From positions 496,001-560,000 of the forward strand of contig NZ_JAGEMO020000001.1 in NCBI RefSeq assembly GCF_017921975.2: DNA of 64,000 nt, given 5' to 3'. The translations under genes and the position numbers were made by a program. This document shows positions 26,143 to 34,236 of this stretch, piece by piece (the stretch's first letter is position 1; every line of letters starts with the position of its first letter). The DNA comes from Hymenobacter terricola. Its GTDB lineage: Bacteria; Bacteroidota; Bacteroidia; Cytophagales; Hymenobacteraceae. Under the pieces are notes generated by a model that had not been told where the DNA came from, did not search any database, and saw nothing but the letters and a program-made list of their open reading frames with translations.

Positions 26143-27582
26143 TCACCGGTTCCGAACGGCCCGCATCAGATTGGCCAGCGAGGCGGCCGGGTAGGCTTTG
26201 CCCCTCGAAATCACGGCGTCAATCTTCTTAATATTGGCAATGTCCTCCAGTGGATTGCCCGTAAGCAGCACAAGGTCAGCGTATTTGCCTGGGGCGATGG
26301 TGCCGGTGCGGCTGGCCACACCCATAAATTTGGCGCCGCTAATGGTGGCGGCCTGGAGCGCCTGCAGCGGAGTGAGGCCGGCTTGCACCAACATAATCAG
26401 CTCTTCCTGCAACGAGGCGCCGGGGTAGATGAAGGAGTTGAACGGCCCGCTGTCGGAGCCGGCCAGCAGCATCACGCCGGCGGCCTGCATCTGCGGCACC
26501 AGGCTCATGAATTTGGTATTCAGTTTCTGGCCGAAGGCACTGGCAGCGGGCGACAGCTGGCGGGCGCTGGCCAGCCGCCGGGCGTAGGTTGCCTGAATTT
26601 TGGGGTCGATGTAGGCGCGCAGGGTGTCCTGGGCGTGGTCGTTTTCGGGCAGCTCAGCCAGCGTTTTCTGGATGTAGAGCGTGGGCACGGCGGCCGTGTG
26701 GTGCTTGGCCATCAGCTTAAAGATGCGGGCCGCCGCTGCCGGGCTGTAGGTGTCGTACACGGCCGGCAGCACGGCAAACAGGCCCAGCGGCTTGCTGGTG
26801 CCCAGGCTGTTGCGCACCAGGGCAGTGAGGCTGTCTTCCTTGCCGGAGCAGGCCTTGAACACGTAGTACAGGTGCTCAGTGGCATCGAGGCCACGCTTCA
26901 CGGCCTCGCCCAGCGTCACGGAATAGGGCATGTGGCCGGTGGTTTTCAGGCCGCGCCGCTGGGCCTGCCGGATGGTTTCGAGGTAGGCCGCGCCCGAAAT
27001 CCTGCTGTCGTAAATCTTCACGTAGTCCACCCGCAGCCGCTGCAGCGAGTCCAGCGCCTTGCTGATTTGGGCGGGCGTTTCTACTTCCAGCGAGCCGGGC
27101 CAGTAGGCGCCGGGGCCGTCAATCTTGGGGCCGGAGGTGAAGATGCGCGGGCCGGCGTACAGGCCCGCGTCCATCTCCTGCCGCCAGCGGAACACGCTGG
27201 GGGTGAGGTCGCCCCCGGCGTCGCGCACCGTGGTGATGCCGTGCGCCAGGAAAAGCGTCAGGCTTTTTTTGTTGGCCGCGATGAGGCTGTCGCCGCCCCG
27301 GAAATGCACATGCATGTCCCACAGGCCGGGGATGAGGTAGCGGCCGTTGCCGTTCACGTACTGCTTGGCGGCGTAGCTGTCCTGGTCGGCGGGCTCAATT
27401 TCCACAATCTTGCCCCGCGACACGGTCACTACCTGGTTGGGCCGAAGCTGCCCGCTTTCCACGTCCACCACGGTTACGTGGTTGATAACCACGTCGTATA
27501 TCTTTAGCTTGGTGGGCCGGCGAGCGCAGTTGGTGAGCAGCGCGGCCGTGCTCAGGCCGAAGAGAAGTAGGCGTAATTTCAT
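26143..27582 (-). CDS. Secreted amidohydrolase (imidazolonepropionase-like), lipoprotein
   Basis: Metal-dependent hydrolase of 479 aa. The signal peptide carries a lipobox with Cys19 (LLTNC). Metal ligands are visible as HVH at 91-93 in GLWDMHVHF, His in KTTGHMPYS and EHLYYVF, and Asp in LLAGSDSG; the C-terminal [18 protein letters not shown] is the usual return to the composite beta domain. Secreted homologues act on dipeptides (prolidase-like) or cyclic amides; the substrate is unknown here. A terminator follows at 26021-26062. The histidine kinase gene upstream ends 34 bp before this start, so they may share a message. Confidence 0.88.
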   Translation of the reverse strand: MKLRLLLFGLSTAALLTNCARRPTKLKIYDVVINHVTVVDVESGQLRPNQVVTVSRGKIVEIEPADQDSYAAKQYVNGNGRYLIPGLWDMHVHFRGGDSLIAANKKSLTLFLAHGITTVRDAGGDLTPSVFRWRQEMDAGLYAGPRIFTSGPKIDGPGAYWPGSLEVETPAQISKALDSLQRLRVDYVKIYDSRISGAAYLETIRQAQRRGLKTTGHMPYSVTLGEAVKRGLDATEHLYYVFKACSGKEDSLTALVRNSLGTSKPLGLFAVLPAVYDTYSPAAAARIFKLMAKHHTAAVPTLYIQKTLAELPENDHAQDTLRAYIDPKIQATYARRLASARQLSPAASAFGQKLNTKFMSLVPQMQAAGVMLLAGSDSGPFNSFIYPGASLQEELIMLVQAGLTPLQALQAATISGAKFMGVASRTGTIAPGKYADLVLLTGNPLEDIANIKKIDAVISRGKAYPAASLANLMRAVRNR

Positions 27583-27615
27583 GCGGGAAGTAAAGGCGAG
27601 CTGCCAGCGGCAAAG

Positions 27616-29610
27616 TTATGCGGGGATGATTACCGTGAACTCCGTGAACTCGCCCTCCCGCGTCTCGACGGTCAGGGTGCCGCGGTGGCCTTTGGTAATG
27701 ATGTCGTGCGCGAGCGACAGGCCCAGGCCGGTGCCTTCGTTGGCGGGCTTGGTGGTGAAGAAGGGCTGGAACACCTGCGCGGCCACGGCTTCGGACATGC
27801 CCGTGCCGTTGTCGCGCACCCGGATTTCCACCGTCTCGCCCACGCGTCGGGTGCGCACGCTCATCACGGGCTGGTAGCTGCTCTTGTCGTTCTGCTGGCG
27901 GCGCTTTATCGCATATAAGGCGTTGGTAAACAGGTTCAGAAATACCCGGCCCAGCTCGCTGGGCATTGCCGTGACAAGGCCCAGGTCGGGGGCAAAATCG
28001 GTGCGCAGCGCCACGGCCAGGGCGCCGTTCTGGGCTGGCGCGGCGCGGTTGGCAAGGCGCAGGCTTTCCTCAACCAAGGCGTTGAGGTCGGTGGGCTGGT
28101 GCTGGCCGGTGCCGGTGCGGGCGTGGGCCAGCATGTCGCTGATAATGGACGAAGCGCGCTGGCCGTGGTGGCTTATTTCCCGCAGGTTCTGCTTCAGGCC
28201 GGCCATAATCTTTTGCTCCAGGTTGGCGGGCTGGGGGGTGCCCGCGCCGTCCTGGTTGAGCAGCGCCACGCTCACTTCGGCAAAATTCTGCATGAACGCC
28301 AGCGGGTTTTGCAGCTCGTGGGCAATGCCCGCCGACAGCTCCCCCACAAACGCCCACTTTTCGGCGGCCACCAGCTGGGCCTGGGCCGCGCGCAGCTCCG
28401 TGAGCGTTGTGTTGAGCTCGTTGCGCTGGGTTTCAATTTGGGCGTTGCGCTGGTTCAGGGTCCGATTGGCCCGGCGCTGCTGGCGCGTGAGGCGCCAAAG
28501 CAGCAAGGCAATAATCAGGATAAAGCCCAGGGCCACCAGCAAGGCCAATTGTTGGTAATGAGCGGCTTGCAGCTTGTGTTCCTCGCGCTGCTGCGACAGC
28601 CGCTGCTGCTCCGTGAAGGCCAGCAGCTGCAATTGCCGGAATTTCTCGGGTCCAAACAGGCTGTCCTGCGCCGCCACCGCTAAGGCCTGGTAGCGGAAAG
28701 CACTGTCCACGTTGTGGCGCGCCCGGTGCAGGCGCGCCAACAGGCCGCCGGCTTCCATCACCGTCAGGCGGTACGACACTGCCTGGGCCGTGCGCAGCGC
28801 CTGGCGCGCATACCGCAGGCTGGAATCGGGCTGGTGCAAGGTGTTGAACAGCATGGCCAGGTGGAACTGCGCCATGGCCCGGTTGCGCAGGTCGTTGCTG
28901 GTGCGCGTTTCCTGCAGCGCCCGCCGGTAGTAGGCAAAGGCCGTGGGGTAATGGCCCAGCCGGGCCTGCACCATGCCCATGTTGCGCAGCGCCAGTGCCG
29001 CCGCCACCCGGGGCCGCGGGTGTTGCGCGATAACGATTTCGGCCCGGCACTGCAGTGCCAGGGCCGAGTCGAGCACGTTCATCTTCTCATAGCAGCTGCC
29101 AATGTTGGTCAGCGAGCCCGCTACCCAGTGCGGCAGGCCGAGGTGCTTATAAATGGCTTCCGATTGCCGGTAGTAGGTGATGGCCTGCGGGTACTGGCGC
29201 AGGTCGAGGCTGATATTTCCTAATGCGTTCAGGCAGTAAGCTTCCCCCTCTAAATCGTGGCTCTGGCGGGTTACCTGGCGGGCAATCAGCTGGTTGGCGA
29301 ATGCTTTGGGGAGCTCGCCCCGCTCGCGCAGCACCATGCCCACCATGCTCTGAGCGCGGCCCCGGCCTTTGTCAAATTCGACCCGGCGGGCCAGCTGCCA
29401 GGCGCGCTGGGCCAGGTACATCGTCGAATCGGGCTTGGAGGCGCGGTAGGTGCGCGCCAGCTCGAGCAACAGCAACACCCGACTGGAGTCGGCCGGCGTG
29501 CGGGCCAGCGCGTGCCGCAGGCTATCGGTGGCCGGGTTCTGGGCACCGGCATTTGCCCCGCCACTCAGCAGCCACACGAGCAGCAACAGTCGCATGGCAG
29601 CGGCGGGCAT
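27616..29610 (-). CDS. TPR-containing membrane sensor histidine kinase
   Basis: 664 aa from ATG 29610 (signal peptide [18 protein letters not shown], ending near AGAQ). The periplasmic half consists of tetratricopeptide repeats; one transmembrane helix follows ([20 protein letters not shown]), then a coiled-coil and a HisKA-type dimerisation domain with phospho-acceptor His431 ([12 protein letters not shown]). The ATPase domain has N ([12 protein letters not shown]), G1 (VRDNGTGM) and G2 ([13 protein letters not shown]) boxes. No response regulator is adjacent, so the partner lies elsewhere. Such orphan TPR kinases are frequent in Cytophagales. Start at the extra upstream frame (29724) is rejected since it hides the signal peptide. 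Confidence 0.92.
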   Translation of the reverse strand: MPAAAMRLLLLVWLLSGGANAGAQNPATDSLRHALARTPADSSRVLLLLELARTYRASKPDSTMYLAQRAWQLARRVEFDKGRGRAQSMVGMVLRERGELPKAFANQLIARQVTRQSHDLEGEAYCLNALGNISLDLRQYPQAITYYRQSEAIYKHLGLPHWVAGSLTNIGSCYEKMNVLDSALALQCRAEIVIAQHPRPRVAAALALRNMGMVQARLGHYPTAFAYYRRALQETRTSNDLRNRAMAQFHLAMLFNTLHQPDSSLRYARQALRTAQAVSYRLTVMEAGGLLARLHRARHNVDSAFRYQALAVAAQDSLFGPEKFRQLQLLAFTEQQRLSQQREEHKLQAAHYQQLALLVALGFILIIALLLWRLTRQQRRANRTLNQRNAQIETQRNELNTTLTELRAAQAQLVAAEKWAFVGELSAGIAHELQNPLAFMQNFAEVSVALLNQDGAGTPQPANLEQKIMAGLKQNLREISHHGQRASSIISDMLAHARTGTGQHQPTDLNALVEESLRLANRAAPAQNGALAVALRTDFAPDLGLVTAMPSELGRVFLNLFTNALYAIKRRQQNDKSSYQPVMSVRTRRVGETVEIRVRDNGTGMSEAVAAQVFQPFFTTKPANEGTGLGLSLAHDIITKGHRGTLTVETREGEFTEFTVIIPA

Positions 29611-29799
29611 GGTTGGGCGTGGAATGGAAAGGAGATGCTGGGGTTCGATTCTTGGCGAGTAGCAGGTAGTGGGCAATACCAGGGAAAACCACCACCCAAC
29701 GAATGGTACGGGTCGATTATTCAACTTGAGGTGGGTAGGCAGTAGGTGCCGGGCCTTGCGGGCCCGAGCGGTTTAGGTGGTGGGTGGCAGCGGCCGGAA

Positions 29800-30726
29800 T
29801 TAGCGCCAGCGCACCTTTTCGCCGGCTTTGCCGGCGTGCAGCCGGGCGGGCACGCTGGCCAGAATCAAGTCGCGCAGGGCACCCAGCAGCGTGGTGCGCA
29901 CGAAGCCGTGATGCACGACCAGACTCACCTCACGCACCGGTTCCGGGGCCACGAACCGCTTTAGCAGCGGATTGGTTTCCACTTCCTCCAATACGGCTAA
30001 TTCGGGCACAAGGGTATAGCCGTTTTGCCGCCGCACCAATTCTTTTAGCGTTTCAATCGAGCCGCTTTCGTAAGTGATGGCGCCGGTGGGGGAGGCTGCC
30101 CCACATAAATTAATTACCTGGTTGCGAAAGCAATGGCCCTGCTGCATCAGCCACAGGCCGGGCTGTTGCAGGTCGGCGGGGCGCACGGTGGGCTGGGCCG
30201 CCAGGGGATGGCTTTCGGAGGCCAGCAGCAGGAAGGGCTCATCCAGCAAGGGCACCTCGTGCAGCTGCCGGTCGTCGAGGGGCGTTACCAGCAGGCCCAC
30301 GTCCAGCCGGTGGTCTTTGAGCTGCTGCATGATTTCCTCCGAGCGCAGCTCCTCAATGTGCACGCGTAGGTTGGGGTAGGCCGTGGTGAGGCCCACCAAA
30401 AAGCGCGGCACCAAGTACGGCGCCAGCGTGGGAATGACGCCCAGGCGTAGGTCGCCCACCACTTCGCCTTTTTCTACCTGCACCAATTCGCGCAATTGCT
30501 GGGCTTCGCGCAGCACGCGCCGGGCCTGGGCAATGACTTTCACGCCCACGGCCGTGGGCTCGGCGCCGCGCTGGCTGCGGTCGAAGAGCAGCACGCCCAA
30601 CTCTTCTTCCAGCTTCTGCACCTGCACGCTGAGGGCGGGCTGGCTCACGCAGCTTTTCTCGGCGGCGAGGCCGAACTGGCGGTGCGTGTCCAGGGCCACG
30701 AGGTAAGTGAGCTGTTGCAGGTTCAT
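29800..30726 (-). CDS. oxyR: OxyR-type LysR-family peroxide sensor
   Basis: 308-aa LysR regulator with N-terminal winged helix (LTYLVALDTHRQFGLAAEKSCVSQPALS) and an effector domain carrying Cys199 (MQQGHCFRNQ) and Cys208 (INLCGA). These occupy the same residue numbers as the redox pair of E. coli OxyR, with the same GHC context and nine-residue spacing. It is divergent from the catalase gene with a 128-bp shared regulatory region, the expected arrangement for peroxide-controlled catalase. An AATCAA/TTGATT inverted repeat between the genes is a candidate binding site. Confidence 0.94.
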   Translation of the reverse strand: MNLQQLTYLVALDTHRQFGLAAEKSCVSQPALSVQVQKLEEELGVLLFDRSQRGAEPTAVGVKVIAQARRVLREAQQLRELVQVEKGEVVGDLRLGVIPTLAPYLVPRFLVGLTTAYPNLRVHIEELRSEEIMQQLKDHRLDVGLLVTPLDDRQLHEVPLLDEPFLLLASESHPLAAQPTVRPADLQQPGLWLMQQGHCFRNQVINLCGAASPTGAITYESGSIETLKELVRRQNGYTLVPELAVLEEVETNPLLKRFVAPEPVREVSLVVHHGFVRTTLLGALRDLILASVPARLHAGKAGEKVRWR

Positions 30727-30764
30727 AACTCAAATATAACCTGTGCTTATAAAATTATCAACTA

Positions 30765-30778
30765 AATCAATTTTGATT
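30765..30778. promoter_or_regulatory. Candidate OxyR operator
   Basis: AATCAA-TT-TTGATT, a perfect 6-bp inverted repeat with a 2-nt centre, overlapping the -33 element of the catalase promoter. Its position between oxyR and the catalase gene supports it; protein binding is inference. Confidence 0.45.
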
Positions 30779-30802
30779 ATGAATCGGTAAGTGGGACCTT
30801 TG
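30771..30802 (+). promoter_or_regulatory. Catalase promoter, Bacteroidota -33/-7 type
   Basis: TTTTG (30771-30775), a 19-bp spacer and GACCTTTG (30795-30802), one base off the TAnnTTTG consensus. The transcript would start near 30809, giving a leader of about 45 nt before ATG 30855. Confidence 0.6.
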
Positions 30803-30854
30803 TTCTAAGCCCGGTTTTCCGGGCTTGTTCCATCCCCCAATCTCAACCCGTATC

Positions 30855-32369
30855 ATGGAAGAATCAACCCAACCGAAGAAGCTGACCACCGCTTCGGGGC
30901 GCCCGATTTTTGACAATCAGAACACGCAATCGGCCGGCGAGCGTGGCCCGCTTTTGCTGCAAGACTACTTCTTTCACGAGAAGTCGGCCCATTTCAACCG
31001 CGAGCGCATCCCCGAGCGCGTGGTGCACGCCAAGGGCAGCGGCGCCTACGGCACCTTCACCGTCACGCACGACATCACGCACCTCACCCGCGCCAAGCTG
31101 TTTGCCAAGGTGGGCAACGAGTGCAGGATGTTTGCCCGTTTCAGCACGGTGGGCGGCGAAAAAGGCTCGGCCGATACCGAGCGCGACCCCCGCGGCTTCG
31201 CCCTGAAATTCTACACCGAGGACGGCAACTGGGACCTGGTGGGCAACAACACGCCGGTGTTCTTCATCAAGGACCCGATTAAGTTCATGGACTTCATCCA
31301 CACCCAGAAGCGGGAGGCGCGCAGCAACCGCAAGTCCCCGACCATGATGTGGGACTACTGGAGCCTGAACCCCGAAAGCCTGCACCAGGTCACCATCCTG
31401 ATGAGCGACCGGGGCACGCCCTACGGCTACCGCCACATGCACGGCTACGGCTCGCACACTTTCTCGCTGATTAACGCCGCCAACGAGCGGACATGGGTGA
31501 AATTCCACTTCCGCACCCAGCAGGGCGTGAAAAACTTCACCGACGAGGACGCCAAGCACATGAAGGCGCAGGATGCCGACTTTGCCCAGCACGACCTGGT
31601 GGATGCCATCGACAAGGGCGACTTTCCGAAGTGGACGATGTTCATCCAGACCATGACCGAGGAGCAAGCCCGCGACTTCCGCTGGAACCCCTTCGACCTG
31701 ACCAAAGTGTGGCCCCAGGGCGAATTCCCGCTCCAGGAAGTAGGCACGATGGAGCTGAACGCGGTGCCCGAAAACTACCACGCCCACGTCGAGCAGGCCG
31801 CTTTCGCCCCGGCCCACGTCGTGGACGGCGTCGGCTACTCGCCCGATAAAATGCTGCAGGGCCGTATCCTGAGCTACCCCGATGCCCAGCGCTACCGCCT
31901 CGGGGCCAACTACGAGCACCTGCCCGTGAACGCCTGCCCCTTCGGCTTCTCCAACTACCAGCGCGACGGCCGCATGGCCCTCGGCGACAACGGCGGCCCC
32001 GGCCCGAACTACTTCCCCAACTCGTTCGACGGTCCCGTGGAGGACAAAACCCAAGGGGAGCCCCACGAGGCCCTCGACGGCTTTGCCGACCGCTACGACC
32101 GCAACGAAGGCCCCGGCAATGACGACCACTACACTCAGCCCGGCAACCTGTTCCGCCTGATGAAGCCCGAGGCCCAGCGCGACCTCATCCACAACATCGT
32201 GGGTGCCATGTCCGGCATCGAAGGCCCCAAGAAGGACCTCATCACCCAGCGCCAGCTGTGCCACTGGTTCCGCGCCGATATCCGCCTGGGCATGGCCGTG
32301 GCCAAGGGCCTGGGCGTGGAAGTGGAGATGCCCGCTCAGCACCTGCCCGAGCCCTCGCTGGCCGTGTAA
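30855..32369 (+). CDS. Haem catalase (clade 3 type, monofunctional)
   Basis: Breaks down H2O2 to water and oxygen in the cytoplasm. The 504-aa product has the catalytic His58 (ERVVHAKGSGAYGTF), Asn131 (LVGNNTPVFFIKDPIKF) and proximal haem ligand Tyr341 (RILSYPDAQRYRLG). There is no signal peptide. ATG 30855 begins MEESTQPKKLTTASGRPIFDN, the usual small-subunit catalase start; a 10-residue extension from 30825 is not conserved-looking. Length fits the small-subunit type. It is expressed divergently from OxyR and closed by a strong terminator. Confidence 0.97.
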   Translation: MEESTQPKKLTTASGRPIFDNQNTQSAGERGPLLLQDYFFHEKSAHFNRERIPERVVHAKGSGAYGTFTVTHDITHLTRAKLFAKVGNECRMFARFSTVGGEKGSADTERDPRGFALKFYTEDGNWDLVGNNTPVFFIKDPIKFMDFIHTQKREARSNRKSPTMMWDYWSLNPESLHQVTILMSDRGTPYGYRHMHGYGSHTFSLINAANERTWVKFHFRTQQGVKNFTDEDAKHMKAQDADFAQHDLVDAIDKGDFPKWTMFIQTMTEEQARDFRWNPFDLTKVWPQGEFPLQEVGTMELNAVPENYHAHVEQAAFAPAHVVDGVGYSPDKMLQGRILSYPDAQRYRLGANYEHLPVNACPFGFSNYQRDGRMALGDNGGPGPNYFPNSFDGPVEDKTQGEPHEALDGFADRYDRNEGPGNDDHYTQPGNLFRLMKPEAQRDLIHNIVGAMSGIEGPKKDLITQRQLCHWFRADIRLGMAVAKGLGVEVEMPAQHLPEPSLAV

Positions 32370-32390
32370 TCAGCTTGTTGTTTTGAATAG

Positions 32391-32424
32391 AAAAGCCCGT
32401 TTCGAGCAATCGAAACGGGCTTTT
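32391..32424. terminator. Bidirectional terminator between catalase and lipoprotein genes
   Basis: AAAAGCCCGTTTCGA, loop GCAA, and the exact complement TCGAAACGGGCTTTT: a 15-bp perfect stem with A-run and T-run, usable in both directions between two convergent genes. Confidence 0.93.
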
Positions 32425-32445
32425 CTGTTGGCTGACCAAGGGTAT

Positions 32446-33045
32446 TTACTGCACTGCCACGTTTAGGTTGGTGAACCGGCCGGTGAGAATGACGTCGCAC
32501 CGGGGAATGCCGGGCCTGGCGATTTGCGACGGGGCCAGCTGGTCGGGGGCGGTCACTTCGTAACGGCCGCTCACAAGCTGCCGCTTGGAATCATAAGCCG
32601 TAATAACGAGGTTGCCAGCCAACTGCGGAACAGTGTCGCTGAAACGGAAAGCAACCACGTCGCCAGCCCAATTGTGCACGAAGGACAGCCCAACCGGGGC
32701 GGTGGGCCGGGCCTGGCAGCGCATTGCATACGTGCCCAGCCACTTGGCTGGCAGTTGGTTGCGGTCGACCTCAAAGTGGACAGTATTCCCTGAGCACGCA
32801 AAATCCAGCGACAGTAGCGGGGCCGTAAGCAAGGCCTGCCCTTTTATAGCGGCAGGGGTGAAGTCGAGGACCCGGCTGCCGGGCGAAGTGCCGCCCGTGG
32901 TAACCGGGACGGCGAACTCAAAGCGGCTGGTCATTTCGAAGGCGGGCGAGAGGTCCGGGGCGGGCGCGTCTTGCGAACAGGCGGCGAAGAATCCGGTAGC
33001 GGTAGTGAGGGCCGCGAGGAGGAGGGTGCGGGTGAAGGTTTTCAT
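32446..33045 (-). CDS. Small uncharacterised lipoprotein
   Basis: 199 aa with a lipoprotein signal (TRTLLLAALTTATGFFAAC, lipid Cys23) followed by SQDAPAPDL. The rest is beta-strand rich with no domain I recognise. It is preceded by a good -33/-7 promoter and closed by the bidirectional terminator, so it is a stand-alone gene. Probably anchored in the outer or inner membrane facing the periplasm. Confidence 0.75.
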   Translation of the reverse strand: MKTFTRTLLLAALTTATGFFAACSQDAPAPDLSPAFEMTSRFEFAVPVTTGGTSPGSRVLDFTPAAIKGQALLTAPLLSLDFACSGNTVHFEVDRNQLPAKWLGTYAMRCQARPTAPVGLSFVHNWAGDVVAFRFSDTVPQLAGNLVITAYDSKRQLVSGRYEVTAPDQLAPSQIARPGIPRCDVILTGRFTNLNVAVQ

Positions 33046-33092
33046 AAAAAGCAGAAGAGGCAGGAGGCCGGGTTAGATGCTGGCTGCCGAGG

Positions 33093-33121
33093 CAAAAGTA
33101 GCGCCAAAGGCGCCCGGCCAA
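33093..33121 (-). promoter_or_regulatory. Promoter of the small lipoprotein gene
   Basis: On the minus strand TTG (33121-33119), an 18-bp spacer and TACTTTTG (33100-33093), an exact TAnnTTTG match. Expected transcript start near 33087, about 42 nt before the start codon. The outer edge touches the palindromic element at 33123. Confidence 0.7.
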
Positions 33122-33122
33122 T

Positions 33123-33186
33123 AAGCCGACGGGTCCGATTTTGCCGCAGCCTTACCGCGCTGCGACAAAATCGGACCCGTCGGCTT
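33123..33186. repeat. 28-bp inverted repeat (AAGCCGACGGGTCC family)
   Basis: Left arm 33123-33150 and right arm 33159-33186 differ by one base when paired, with an 8-bp loop. The arms contain AAGCCGACGGGTCCGATTTT. No coding function. Confidence 0.88.
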
Positions 33187-33197
33187 GATGCGTATTG

Positions 33198-33309
33198 GAG
33201 AGCATCAATAAGTGTGGGGCAGTTGGGTTAAGCAGTTATCGGCACGACTTCGGTCGACAATGGTCAAAAGCTTGGTGACCGCGACTGCCCCACACTTATT
33301 GATGCTCTC
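33198..33309. repeat. 26-bp perfect inverted repeat with 60-bp spacer
   Basis: Left arm 33198-33223 (GAGAGCATCAATAAGTGTGG...) and right arm 33284-33309 are exact complements. The 60-bp interior contains CGACTTCGGTCG, itself a small hairpin. No reading frame of note. It directly precedes the M16 remnant. Confidence 0.9.
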
Positions 33310-33379
33310 GTGGCCGTGGCAACCAGGGCGGCGCTGAGCAGCCCGATAACTAGCTTGTTCCTGGCGATAGGAGGGAAGG

Positions 33380-33697
33380 CTAGCTCCTGGCCAGCGGGTT
33401 GACAGTAATGATGGTGGTGCGGTTGGTCGGCCGCAGGTACTCGCGGATGGTTTTCTGCATCAGCTCCGGCGTCACCTTGCGGAACTCGCTTTCGAGCCGG
33501 TTGATGCGCGCCGGGTCGTTGTCGAACAGCGCGAACGCGGCCAGCAAATCGGCCCGCCCAAAATTGGTCGCCCCGCTCACCTGGTCGTAAAACGCCGAGC
33601 GAATTTTCACCATTGCCAAATCCAGCGTGGCCTGGCTGATGCCGCTCTGGGCCAGCTTGTTGGTTTTCTGGTCGGGCCCGCACCACCGCTGCCACCC
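33380..33697 (-). pseudogene. Remnant of an M16 (insulinase/pitrilysin-like) peptidase, C-terminal piece
   Basis: An open frame of about 105 codons bounded upstream by an in-frame stop at 33700-33698. It reads GPDQKTNKLAQSGISQATL, then VKIRSAFYDQ, FGRADLLAAFALFDNDPARI and LMQKTIREYLRPTNRTTIIT, which matches the C-terminal end of secreted M16 peptidase domains where the last motif is usually followed by VVVNP. There is no zinc-binding HxxEH and no start of the protein, so it is a truncated leftover. It ends naturally (NPLARS, stop). Palindromic elements lie at its 3' side and hairpin clusters at its 5' side. Confidence 0.7.
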
Positions 33698-34236
33698 TCA
33701 TCAGTGCAGGGCTTGCGCACCAAAAGGGCTACTTGATTTTGCCCGGCGCTTTAGCGCCGGGATTGGGATGGTTGGTTCTGTTTTCAGGGGCTTTAGCCCT
33801 TGCGCGACGTGAAAACGACCAGGGCTAACGCCCCGCGCGCGCCAGTTGGACCACCCTGGCGGCGCAGTAGCGCGGACTGCAGCATCCGCGCTACAGGTAA
33901 CCAACCTGAAAAAGACGCTAACAGGCAGCAATTTATTTATATAGCCGATAGTTGGTAACCGGCACTGGCAGCCCGTACATTTAAGCTCCTCCTTTCCACC
34001 ACCCCACCGGGGCTTCCTCCCAAGCCCCCACTGCCGCTCCCGCCACCCGCCGGGCCGGTGTCCCGCCGAGCGAATGCATTTCCCCGCATTTCTTCCGTCA
34101 CGTTTTTCGCCAGCTGCTTTCCCGTGTGCCGGCCATTCCAAACCGGCCCGTTTGCCCGTGCCCATTGGTGCGGCTGCCTTTACCGGTTGTCACATTCCCG
34201 TTTTTCTCACTTCCCAAACCCTTCTTATCCGGGCTT
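33698..34236. repeat. Intergenic stretch with a cluster of small hairpins
   Basis: No supported gene. Short perfect hairpins follow each other: CCCGGCGCTTTAGCGCCGGG (33742-33761), AGGGGCTTTAGCCCTT (33786-33801), GGGCTAACGCCC (33822-33833) and GTAGCGCGGA/TCCGCGCTAC (33867-33894). The remainder (33960-34236) is C-rich and precedes the beta-helix gene; I see no clear promoter. Confidence 0.6.

Noticed and set aside
30864..32342. 492-codon minus-strand frame over the catalase gene
   Set aside because: Exact shadow of the catalase gene; no family pattern, repeated Val/Ala/Gly composition.
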